Positions 24,201-30,668 of a DNA stretch of 64,000 nucleotides are shown here, piece by piece (the stretch's first letter is position 1; each line of letters begins with the position of its first letter). Location: positions 106,239,737 to 106,303,736 of the forward strand of contig OX638132.1 of the NCBI GenBank assembly GCA_951804985.1. The letters run 5' to 3'. The position numbers and the translations under genes are program-made. Below the pieces are notes generated by a model. It made no database searches, was not told the DNA's origin, and saw only the letters and a program-made list of their open reading frames with translations. The stretch comes from Dryomyza anilis. Its lineage: Eukaryota; Arthropoda; Insecta; Diptera; Dryomyzidae.

Positions 24201-26597
24201 ACTATTATTTCAACTAGTATTAATTAACTTTATTTAATTAAAAGAACAACTTAATAACAATCACTTATACAACTGCTGTATTACTACAATTTATCTTAAG
24301 AAATTTCGCTCACGAGATGTACTAGTTCACTATCAAATCACAACTCAAGTGCTGTGCCTCAGATGCGGCGCCATAATATATACTACATACACGTTCGGAT
24401 TGTTTCGAGAACCTTCTACACTTCTCATGAATGCTACATGCTATTTGCATCTCATTCGCACTCATTTGTTTTAATACACTGATCTTCTATCTCTTTCTAA
24501 CACATTGCTTAGTGCGGCGAATTGTCTTGCGTCTCATTTATTCTTGTTGATTGCTTGCACTATGGGGCAAATTACCTCTTTTCATAACAATATAGTTTTA
24601 CGTAATAACTCAACAACTTGAGGTAATCTGAAAAACTGAGTCTGAACTAGTGATTAGTATCTTGACGACTATCGGAAAATCATACTTAGATCGCGGATAA
24701 TTTGGTGTTATTACTCCATATAAATTTTGTTCCCCGTATAATTATTCCCCAAGATTTTACGCAGTAAACATTCTTTACCGAGACTTTCCTTTCCAAATAA
24801 TCCATTCCCATACAGAATTATTCACCCATATAATTATTTGTTAGGCAATTTTTACCTTTCCATTTGAACAATGCTTCACATTTTTATATCCGTTATAAAT
24901 TGAGATATAGGTAAAAGAAATTGCGTTTTAAAGATGTAGGTTGTATGGGAAACCGTTTAAAATAAAGAAATAAAACACTGACCAAAACTTCATTAAATTC
25001 GTTATCTAAATTTCGGATAAATTGTGTTTTTACTAAATGGGTTGTTGTTCAAACCGGCCCACATTTCTAGTGCAATGTCTCTAGGTCACTATGTTAGTTT
25101 GTTTCTTGACATTCTGTAGTGCATTCAAAAGTGTAACTCGACTTACAACTTTGGTGTTCTTTGTTTTGCCATGCATTAGATTTGTATGGCAATAAAATTT
25201 GAATTACACTTATTGCTAGCACTCACGAGGTAATTACACAATTAAGCGGTATAGTACATTTTTATATGGCTTTATATTGTAATTGAGATTAGATTAAAGT
25301 AAAGTAAAAGCGACAATTCTAAGAACCGCATATTAATATTTATTGCCTTCCGCAATCTCACTGGGAATTTGAATGGTGTCCTTAACGAATCAATGACTGG
25401 CCACCACAACGAGTGCTCAGCATTTTCTTTCGTTTTCTATACGCTGTGCGTGTATCTTAGAGATATTTCTTTCAGGCAGCACCGACAATTAATATTGTGC
25501 TGCGTCAGCCAATTTCGGATTATTTTTTGTTTGTTTTAACCTGTATCGCTTTGCGAAGATTTTAATTTATTATAAGCGATATTTTTAAATTAGAATTGGT
25601 TTAAAATATATATCTAAATTTAAGGTTCATTTTTTTTAGAGAAACTTTAAACTTGGTTTAAGAAATAGTATCTTTAATATAAAGACGTCGGTTAAACTCA
25701 ATTTAAACGTCACAAATAAACATAAAAAACCAATTTACTCTAAAAATAAAATTAAAATAAAAAACGAAACAAGTTTCGCTTGGATTCAATCCCGAGACAG
25801 AATTTCTGGCATTTTTCAGGAATATTTCGGGCATATTTTCGCCAAACGCACAGATAAATAGAATATTTTGGAAAGTGTAAAGCAGGTTGTAAATTTTTGT
25901 GAAATTTTGATGGCAGATCCACTCCATATTGGGGGAACGGACAGAAAACAGACAGCTTTTGATACAAACTCCGCCTTTGTCTGTTTGAAATATGCCAAAA
26001 AGTGATTCAAAAATACCTCGACCCTGCCAAAAATGTTATCTGGGGTACCTCACATATATCACCAGATGCTATTTTAAATGGAATCATAAAAAACTATAAA
26101 TTTATATTTGTATTTATACATTCTGGGAGTTAGTTAGAAATGACCCCCAACCTGCCCATCATCTTACCCGATAGCAAAAGAATCAGATCGGAGACCGCCA
26201 AGTTGAACAGATAAAAATTTGTAGCCGTATGCATGAATTTATTTCGCGAGATAACGATGCACGTGATCAGATTGCCCAGCACACCGGCCACAAATATCAG
26301 AGCATAGAAGAGCGTCAATGTGGCTACCAGCCACATAGGTTCCATGGCGCCCGCCGACGGCATAGAGGCGTTCATCAGCAGATTTGTGAGGTTCTCCACA
26401 GACATGTTTAGCTCTTGACTGATGTTCTGTTTAAACCAATCGCTTTGCAGCAGCTGCTCGTACGGAACGTTTTCGAAATCTAGCGGTGTTGAGTCCAACC
26501 CGACGGTTGTGCCTGGTGAGGCAGGAAACTGCGATTGATTTGGCTTGAACACCGACATTCCATTGGCATCGTTGCTCATTAGCATCATTAGCAGCAT
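7965..26597 (-). CDS. CapaR: Capa (CAP2b/periviscerokinin) neuropeptide receptor, class A GPCR, six coding exons
   Basis: Coding join on the minus strand: 26597-26168, 23101-22936, 20074-19942, 17917-17719, 9560-9346, 9212-7965. The total is 2391 bases, exactly 797 codons, giving 796 residues; all junctions are GT-AG with matching phases. Seen: TM1 with G108-N109, LAVSD in TM2 (D137), ERY at 189-191 ending TM3, a disulfide pair C165/C242, CWAP at 319-322 in TM6, and NPLLY at 365-369 in TM7. Five N-glycosylation sequons (N20, N58, N64, N69, N76) lie in the extracellular N-terminus and there is no obvious signal peptide. Family knowledge: capa receptors couple to calcium signalling in Malpighian tubule principal cells and control fluid balance. 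The core ([34 protein letters not shown]) resembles fly CapaR more than the PK1 or hugin receptors. The subtype is a call from memory; GPCR identity is certain. The approximately 415-residue tail is unusually long. Confidence 0.8.
9346..9560 (-). CDS. CapaR: CapaR exon 5: TM6, TM7 and start of helix 8
   Basis: This 215-bp exon encodes the last two bases of Val310 and residues 311-381. The acceptor is TTTATAG|TT (9561-9563) and the donor AAG|GTAAG (9345-9341), phase 0. TM6 has [12 protein letters not shown] with the CWxP switch; TM7 has [11 protein letters not shown], the NPxxY equivalent; [10 protein letters not shown] is the start of helix 8. The exon sits 133 bp upstream, in transcript order, of the last exon. 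Confidence 0.9.
9630..9893. mobile_element. L-family MITE in CapaR intron 4, near exon 5
   Basis: The outer arms GTGGAGCTAAAAGTCACCAA (left) and, inverted, GTTGTAGAAATAAAGTCACC (right) match each other and the ends of the copy at 37234-37490. The element lies 70 bp upstream, in transcript sense, of the exon 5 acceptor. It is degenerate. Confidence 0.5.
9894..10737. other. CapaR intron 4, part without recognised features
   Basis: AT-rich intron sequence. 10430-10700 has ACACCCAAAAAATAATTCAT and ATGATCAT words hinting at another degenerate MITE, but no matching end was found. Confidence 0.35.
10738..10889. repeat. Near-perfect 30-bp inverted repeat with a loop of about 90 bp
   Basis: The left arm AACTTCAACGAATAGGTATC continues with TACTGGTGTT. 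The right arm is its complement with two differences, both of which would be G-U pairs in one orientation of RNA. The position is in CapaR intron 4. It could be a small MITE or an RNA hairpin precursor; sequence alone does not decide. Confidence 0.5.
10890..11734. other. CapaR intron 4, no recognised feature
   Basis: 11030-11340 is less AT-rich with some GC (around GCAGTCGTCTGGGTGGCCGT), possibly a conserved non-coding or enhancer-like part. No exon signature. Confidence 0.35.
11735..12070. repeat. Two-unit direct repeat, period about 186 bp
   Basis: TTTGTTCCTAAA...TTCATAATAAATCA...ATTCCGG occurs at about 11810-11870 and again at about 11997-12055, with similar preceding sequence. It is intronic. 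Confidence 0.5.
12071..13161. other. CapaR intron 4, no recognised feature
   Basis: Short plus-strand frames at 12442-12808 are basic in composition but lack any recognised domain or splice support. They are treated as chance. Confidence 0.35.
13162..13450. mobile_element. C-family MITE, about 289 bp
   Basis: The ends are CCCTACAAACCATGTGACGATAAT (13162 on) and, inverted from 13450, CCCAGCAAACAAAACGATAAT. The interior is full of TATCG/CGATA words. The second copy lies inside element B at 46825-47163. Confidence 0.55.
13715..13809 (+). mobile_element. 5'-truncated tRNA-derived SINE (3' part)
   Basis: It matches the 3' part of the full SINE at 57904-58189: CTTTGAGTACAAATATAACA, ACAGCTCAAAATGGTGAG, then an ACTATTATTATTATT tail. 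Such 5' truncation is typical of LINE-mediated retroposition. Confidence 0.65.
14224..14676. mobile_element. F fold-back element, copy in CapaR intron 4
   Basis: The left arm begins TTCACCAACAACCAGTATTC and the right arm ends in its complement (GGTAGTTGGTGAAATTG). The arms extend about 200 bp each, with AAATTCATCAATAT and ATGATGAAATGGAG near the centre. It is homologous over its whole length to 27553-28020. Confidence 0.65.
14711..14779 (+). mobile_element. 5'-truncated SINE 3' end
   Basis: CTTTGAGTACAAACATAGAG, then GCTCGGACTAAGTTCTTCACAGG and an ACTACTACTATATTA tail. It is a shorter relative of the 13715 copy and lies just beyond the F element. Confidence 0.55.
14780..16554. other. CapaR intron 4, no recognised feature
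   Basis: 15400-15720 is less AT-rich (around CCTGCTGCGCCCAATCTTTC), a possible conserved non-coding block. There is a GATATCGG-rich stretch at 16080-16320. No exon signature. Confidence 0.35.
16555..17035. repeat. AT-rich tandem array, unit about 20 bp
   Basis: Degenerate repetition of TTTTCAATNAAAATTNAAA, more than twenty units, with occasional ATATAAATTC variants. It is a minisatellite within CapaR intron 4. Confidence 0.6.
17036..17718. other. CapaR intron 4, proximal part
   Basis: Runs to the exon 4 donor at 17718. No repeat or coding signal was noticed apart from a donor-side AC-rich stretch. Confidence 0.35.
17719..17917 (-). CDS. CapaR: CapaR exon 4: extracellular loop 2, TM5, third intracellular loop
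   Basis: This 199-bp exon encodes residues 244-309 plus one base of Val310. The acceptor is GTTGCAG|A (17918-17920) after a CAA/TTG-rich tract, and the donor is CTGG|GTGAG (17718-17714). TM5 (about 250-278) contains [20 protein letters not shown], with the proline typical of TM5. The third intracellular loop is short and basic ([14 protein letters not shown], then [10 protein letters not shown]), as in the CapaR/pyrokinin/NMU receptor group. Confidence 0.88.
17918..18649. other. CapaR intron 3, distal part
   Basis: AT-rich. 18170-18620 contains AGAAAATGTCC and ATTAATGG words resembling A/B-type interiors, but no clear element ends were found. Confidence 0.35.
18650..19460. repeat. Low-complexity TTGAATTT/AATTAAA region in CapaR intron 3
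   Basis: Extreme AT bias with repeated TTGAATTT, AATTGAA and TTTAATTG words on both strands. No discrete unit length could be fixed. Confidence 0.4.
19461..19941. other. CapaR intron 3, proximal part
   Basis: A somewhat less AT-rich stretch at 19600-19860 (ACCCGTCGAAACATTTGGCT). It ends at the exon 3 donor. No feature recognised. Confidence 0.3.
19942..20074 (-). CDS. CapaR: CapaR exon 3: second intracellular loop, TM4, start of extracellular loop 2
   Basis: This 133-bp exon encodes the last base of Arg199 and residues 200-243. The acceptor is TTGCAG|G at 20075-20077 and the donor ACG|GTAAG at 19941-19937, phase 0. It reads [15 protein letters not shown] followed by TM4 with conserved W217 and a proline (LALPQ), then C242, the disulfide partner of C165. 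The adjacent plus-strand reading frame is a shadow. Confidence 0.88.
20075..20667. other. CapaR intron 2, distal part
   Basis: A GAA-repeat (about 20088-20100) lies near the exon 3 acceptor on the plus strand; the remainder is AT-rich without recognised features. Confidence 0.3.
20668..21416. mobile_element. N fold-back element in CapaR intron 2
   Basis: The left arm (TATCAAATAGGAATT, CTCGCCAATTATTATGATATT, TATTTTCTGACTTA, AAAACGCGGA) is mirrored by the right arm ending TCCTATTTGACAAAAATCAC. A second inverted pair (CGGTGGATTTTAAAAATC, 21027 and its complement near 21230) lies inside. No coding frame. Confidence 0.55.
21417..21966 (-). other. Unclassified pair of overlapping minus-strand frames
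   Basis: One frame (stop at about 21966 down to TAA at 21737) contains [21 protein letters not shown] second, shifted frame of 121 codons from 21782 down to 21417 contains several Cys and ends with a hydrophobic stretch ([14 protein letters not shown]) that could span a membrane. Joining them would need a frameshift. There is no recognised family, no convincing donor or acceptor, and no clear start for the first. It may be a decayed gene or chance; it lies in CapaR intron 2 directly beside the N element. Confidence 0.25.
22113..22335. mobile_element. MITE of about 220 bp with 50-bp TIRs in CapaR intron 2
   Basis: The left AAGGAAAACAGTTTCCTTAT and TGAAATAGCGT are mirrored on the right by ACGCTATTTCA and TTATGAGGAAACTTTTTCTC. 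The interior has further TTTCCTTA words of both orientations. Confidence 0.55.
22336..22935. other. CapaR intron 2, proximal part
   Basis: 22660-22860 is less AT-rich and may be conserved. The intron ends at the exon 2 donor. No other feature. Confidence 0.3.
22936..23101 (-). CDS. CapaR: CapaR exon 2: end of TM2, first extracellular loop, TM3, ERY motif
   Basis: This 166-bp exon lies between acceptor TTTTTCAG (23102-23104 side) and donor CAG|GTGAG (22935-22931). It completes Gly144, encodes 145-198 and gives two bases of Arg199. The loop [18 protein letters not shown] leads to C165, the expected disulfide cysteine, then TM3 with [14 protein letters not shown] and [10 protein letters not shown]. 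It is too short and too split to stand out as an ORF, but the join S-G-M-P-Q-E with exon 1 and F-R-Q-H-T with exon 3 is the conserved family sequence. Confidence 0.88.
23102..23683. other. CapaR intron 1, distal part
   Basis: No recognised element. The minus-strand frame at 23279-23470 has no family resemblance. Confidence 0.3.
23684..24630. mobile_element. 947-bp element with 23-bp TIR in CapaR intron 1
   Basis: CAGATTACCTCAAGTTTTTG at 23684 is mirrored with one change at 24630. Internally 23726-23758 (TGGCAATTCTCGTGTTTTTC) and 24068-24099 form another inverted pair. 24113-24232 shares about 110 bp with 30556-30668. A promoter-like part follows (see the heat-shock element). No frame. Confidence 0.55.
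24404..24416. promoter_or_regulatory. Perfect three-unit heat-shock element
   Basis: TTCGAGAACCTTC matches the alternating TTC-2-GAA-2-TTC consensus exactly. It sits inside the 23684-24630 TIR element, about 30 bp after an AT-rich CCATAATATATACTA stretch. Function is inferred from the consensus only. Confidence 0.4.
24631..25779. other. CapaR intron 1, middle part
   Basis: AT-rich sequence without recognised repeat or exon. Confidence 0.3.
25780..26046. mobile_element. R-family element, single-arm copy in CapaR intron 1
   Basis: It begins CCCGAGACAGAATTTCTGGC and ends GCCAAAAATGTTATCTGGGG. It shares AAACGCACAGATAAATAG and ACAAACTCCGCCTTTGTCTG with the copies at 35395-35686, 43708-43905 and 49219-49641. 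It lies about 120 bp from the exon 1 donor. Confidence 0.65.
26168..26597 (-). CDS. CapaR: CapaR exon 1: start codon, N-terminus, TM1 and most of TM2
   Basis: This exon encodes residues 1-143 plus the first base of Gly144. The start [10 protein letters not shown] is the first ATG after an in-frame TGA near 26690, so no longer N-terminus is possible on this contiguous frame. A second ATG-rich start is possible because Met recurs at positions 4, 5 and 7. The extracellular segment (about 1-87) has five NxS/T sites. TM1 runs about 88-116 and the TM2 LAVSD motif is at 133-137. The donor is CGG|GTAAG at 26167-26163 (phase 1). GC content is far above the flanking intron. Confidence 0.85.
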
Positions 26598-26856
26598 ATA
26601 GGACTTTTGTTTTGGAAGTGATTTTGGATTTTTAATCGTTCCAGAAATTATTGAATTTGTTGGTGCAAAAATATTGTGCCAGTCTTTTCATTTCTCATTT
26701 TTGAGAATTTTGTAACTGTTCGAAGTTGAATAGTTTTACAATCTATACCTTCGCAGCTGAACATTATAATTGATTTCAGTGTAGACTTTGGTGTCGTCGA
26801 CTTTTGGTTTGTAGGTTCCGTTTGTGATGTATTTGATTCTCAATGTTTCATTGATA
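26598..26856 (-). other. CapaR: Probable CapaR 5' untranslated sequence with upstream acceptor
   Basis: On the minus strand a pyrimidine-rich tract ending ATTTTCAG (26857-26859 is the CAG) is followed by A/C-rich sequence typical of insect 5' leaders, continuing to the CapaR ATG. It contains short upstream ATGs, the first followed two codons later by TGA. The acceptor implies at least one more non-coding exon farther upstream (above 26860), whose position I cannot fix. A possible donor AAG|GTATAG at 26746 would instead make 26747-26856 a separate exon. Confidence 0.4.
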
Positions 26857-26992
26857 CTGAAAATAAATAAAAAACAAAGTTATATATTATGATCAAGTTA
26901 TATATTATAATTCAGAAAAATATATTTTGAAACTAATTACACTACCCAACACGATTTTTGTCATGAACATCCCATACATCAATTCTATATAA

Positions 26993-28412
26993 GTCGCTGG
27001 TGCTAAGTTTGACTGCATACTCAGTTTTTATCTATTACGTAACTTTTTGAGAAAATTGGAATAGTATTTTTAAGGCGTTCTCACCAACTACTTAGAATAA
27101 AAATATTGTTCTGTGGAAAAATAGTTTAACAAAAAAATTTAAACTCAATTTTTCTTAAAATTGTCGAGATTAATTTTAATATACTAATGAATGCTAATAT
27201 TCCAATACGTTTTTAAGATAACATCGATCTATACTCGGAAAATTTAAATTTTTTTAAAGACATTTTTACATTTAGTGATAAACAAAAAAATGATGTATGG
27301 TTATCTAGAGCATAGTCCAAACTAACTATCTAAATTACTAACTTTTTTCTAATGGATCCACTTTTTAAAATATTCCCGGAGAACTAAATTTTGGTATTCT
27401 TTTATACAATCAATTTTCAACAATAACACTATTGCCCCTAATCTGAAAATATCATTACTACTTATCTAAAGTTTTTTTCTATTACGTAGCGTTTTAGAGA
27501 AAAATTCGGTTAGAAAAGGCTATTTTGCAGTAATTTAAAACATAAACACAAAAAAATATCACCAAAAATTTCTCCAACTACCAGTATTCCTCATATTGAT
27601 GATTTCATTCATTGAACTAAAATCGTATTTTTCAATGTTTTTCACTTTTAATATTTTTTATAACATCAAATTTCAAAAAAATAAAATTGTCTCCATTTAC
27701 ACATTAATGTATTTATAATTCTTATAACGTTTATGATATTTAAATTAATGTGGTTTGATGACAAAAATTCATCAATATGATGTACATTATTCATTAATGT
27801 GATGAAATGGAGTCTTCGCATAATTAGCAATTAAATATTATAACTCGTATAAGAATTATAAATATATAAATGTGTAAATGGAGACAAATTTGTGTTTGAA
27901 ATTTGATGTTAAAAAAAACATTGAAAATAAAAAACAATTAAAAAATACGATTTTAGTTTAATGAATGAAATCATCAATATGATGAATAGTGGTAGTTGGT
28001 GAAATTTTTGGTGATATTTTATTGTGTGTACAAGTATTTTAAATTGTAACAGTTTTGACGGAATTGATAAAGCATTTTTTAAAAAAGAGAACCGATACGA
28101 AAAAGTTAGTAATTTTCATCACTAGTTTAAACTATGCTCTGCATAACCATACATAATTTTTTTATCATTTTTTATCATCATTGGATTCACAATGCTAATA
28201 AAATCGTCCAAAAACAGTCTAAAAAAATCAATATTTTTCGAGTTTAGATTCAAATATCTCAAAACCTATCGGAATAATAGTATTTAAGGCTCTGTATTTT
28301 TTTTTAATTCTAAAAAGAGGCTGAAAAGGGACTGAAAATTCAAGAACAATTTTCTTAAAAACGTTACGTAATAGAAAAAAACTGAGTATGCAGTTAAAAT
28401 CAGCAGCTACAC
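26993..28412. mobile_element. E fold-back element just upstream of CapaR, with F nested inside
   Basis: The left end GTCGCTGGTGCTAAGTTTGA and ACTGCATACTCAG are mirrored at the right end (ACTGAGTATGCAGTTAAAATCAGCAGC). Inverted similarity continues for some 350 bp on each side (for example TATGGTTATCTAGAGCATAG at about 27296 against its complement near 28135). F at 27553-28020 occupies the centre. The left end is about 140 bp from the proposed 5' UTR acceptor. Confidence 0.6.
27553..28020. mobile_element. F fold-back element, copy inside E
   Basis: AAAATATCACCAAAAATTTC at the left is mirrored by GAAATTTTTGGTGATATTTT at the right. The arms are over 200 bp with high identity, so the copy is likely younger than E. 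The homologous copy is at 14224-14676. Confidence 0.65.
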
Positions 28413-28420
28413 TTTGTGTA

Positions 28421-28537
28421 GCGTCGGTAGCTCAAGGTTAGTGCGTTGGACTGCGAGCCGAAAGGTCCCAGGTTGAAGCCTGAACTGAGTGTTAGCCCCA
28501 TATTTTCATAGAAACTTTTTTCTACACCGCGCTACAG
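28421..28537 (+). mobile_element. SINE 5' part (tRNA-like head), 3'-truncated
   Basis: GGTAGCTCAAGGTTAGTGCG, then TTGGACTGCGAGCCGAAAGG, a B-box-like GGTTGAAGCCT and TTTTCTACACCGCGCTACAG. It matches the head of the 57904 copy. It abuts the right end of E. Confidence 0.6.
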
Positions 28538-29652
28538 ATTTACACTAAATATATTTTTTTAACAATAACTTTTTCGCTGTTTTAAGGACACATACGATTG
28601 AATTTATTTTAAATTATAAATTAATTAGTCATTTAAGACAATTTAAAATGAAACATAGAAAAATATTTGTTAATATCTCTATATGTTTAGCAATTCCATT
28701 TCATAGAGATAACATTTTATATACTGATGCTTTTTGAGATTATGAAAATTTAAGTAGGTGCATAAAATTTAGAATTTTCAAAAAAAGTTAATGCGCCTCA
28801 CTTTTTGGATTAAAACACTGACCAATAAATATTTTGACCTTTTTCGTTCAGTAGTGTGGATGTGCCTCAATGAAATATGTACTGACAAAAGTGTCGCGAT
28901 TTCACCATAAGATAGAAATTTTTGATTGCAATCAATTATTTGAATCGTAACCATTTACGTAGATGTTCAAAACCCTTCAAAAACAATATTTACCACAAAA
29001 AATTGCAATAACAATATATCAAAATTTTGCACAATTTTCAAAAGTCCATAAAACTTGTGCATTTCAATATTTTTGTATGCGCCACTGATTTTGTGATGGC
29101 AATTAATAAAAAAAATTAGTTTACGCATACACTAGACTATTTCAAATAATAATGGATATGTGCCACGCGAAAACAAATTCACGCTAATTATTTTCAACAT
29201 TTGTAGTGATCGTAGTCTTTTGGTAATAATATTAACACGATATAGATCATACGGAGCACATTTATAATAGCTTTCAACTAATATTTTCAAATAAAAATTT
29301 CATTGAGTGGCCCCGGCAAACAGACATTTTGAAAATGGGGATAAGAATGGTTTCAATTTTGCACCACCATATATCCATCTATCAAATAATGCTACACAAG
29401 TTAGAAATATACTAAACTAATCTCCGATGTATAACGAGTGTCTGTTTCTTAGCAAGTGTGATTCTAAAGTGAAGATCTTTGAACAAAAACGGAGAAGAAG
29501 CAAGACATTTTTTTCAAATTTTCAACTTTAAATTACAATAACATATACAGGTTAATTTTGCATTCTTATAATTTTAGGTATACTTGACCCAAATCTATTA
29601 ATCATTATCATTAAATCGAAAAACTACGGATGCTATTGATCAATTAAAGCCA
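28538..29652. other. Gene-free sequence
   Basis: AT-rich with chance frames only; nothing recognised. Confidence 0.35.
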
Positions 29653-29660
29653 GTTTCAAT

Positions 29661-30507
29661 TAGAGATGGGCGCGTGTCGTGCTTTTTTCGTGTCACGCCC
29701 GAAAATCTGAGTTCGTGCGTGCAAATCTCCGTGCGTGCTAGTTGCTGTCATGCCCGTGTTTCCAAACTCAGGCCCATTAAATATTTTTTTTTTATAGTTC
29801 TACCCCAATTTAAAAAAAACCCTTACTTCCTGGTTCCTTACTTCCTGGAATTTCGTGGTATTTTAACCTTTTCTTAAAAATCTGTTGTTTTAGTTTTACT
29901 TATGGATTTAAGAGAATAAAACAGTATCAAACTTAATTTTTGAATTATTTATTACAGGGACCAAAACCTGTTGGATTATCGGTTCCGGTTCGAGTTCCAA
30001 GATTTTTAAAATTGTGGTTCCGGTTCCGATTTCGGTTTCAACCAACAAATTAAATAAGTTTCGATTCCGGTTCCATACATTTTTAATAACGGTTCCGATT
30101 CCGGTTCTTTGCATTCCCTGACAGAGACTATTATATCTGTCCCGGTTCTGGTTCGGATATTTTTATAATAGCTGTACCGATTCCAACCAGAAAACAATAT
30201 ATATGTTCCGATTCCAGTTCCGGTTCAACACATTTTTAATAACGATTCTGGTTCCAAAAATCTAAACGGTTCCGGCATTATTTTTCACGTGTCTCTTGCT
30301 TTTTCATCTTTTTCCGTGCTCTTTTCGTGTGTTGTCGTGTTCTTCCGTATTTTGACATGTTTTTCCCTGTTTCTTCGTGTCTTTTAAAATCTCGTGCTTT
30401 AACGTGCTTCTCGTGCGTTCCTGTAAATTTACTCGTTGGGCTCGTGTCACCTATCGGCGTGCCCGTGCGTGTCCGTGCCATCAAAAACCGGCTCGCGCAC
30501 ATCTCTA
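29661..30507. mobile_element. hAT-type non-autonomous element with exact 8-bp target duplication
   Basis: The 14-bp TIR TAGAGATGGGCGCG (29661) and its complement CGCGCACATCTCTA ending at 30507 differ at one base. GTTTCAAT flanks both sides exactly (29653-29660 and 30508-30515). The TAGNNATG-like end and the 8-bp duplication are hallmarks of the hAT superfamily. The interior has no transposase: it is a GGTTCCGATTCC array (29965-30275) bordered by TTCGTG/CGTGC-rich stretches. Confidence 0.8.
29965..30275. repeat. Degenerate GGTTCCGGTTCC/GATTCC tandem array
   Basis: Hexamer-based repetition (GGTTCC, GATTCC, GGTTCTGG) within the hAT-type element, interrupted by ATTTTTAATAACG linkers at intervals of tens of bp. 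Confidence 0.6.
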
Positions 30508-30555
30508 GTTTCAATGATTTTAAAAAATTTCGGTTTTTCTTTATTATTTTTTTTG

Positions 30556-30668
30556 TTACGAAAATTCAGTCTACGGAAAACTGATCTACAAGTTCGTATC
30601 TCTGGATTGTGTATAAAATAGGAGCAATATAGAAACAAATTAGTATTATTTCAACTGGTATCTATTAA
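30556..30668. repeat. Second copy of a 110-bp repeat shared with intron 1 element
   Basis: CGGAAAACTGATCTACAAGT, then TATCTCTGGATT and TATTATTTCAACTGGTAT, align with 24113-24232. It is a fragment with no ends identified. Confidence 0.5.

Noticed and set aside
23684..24630. A mariner transposon with transposase
   Set aside because: No D,D34D-type frame and no TA duplication at the ends; only the TIR and internal inverted repeats remain.
26747..26856. A coding exon of a second gene overlapping CapaR
   Set aside because: The open frame is only about 35 codons, matches no family I know, and is better explained as A/C-rich leader sequence; kept as a finding only.
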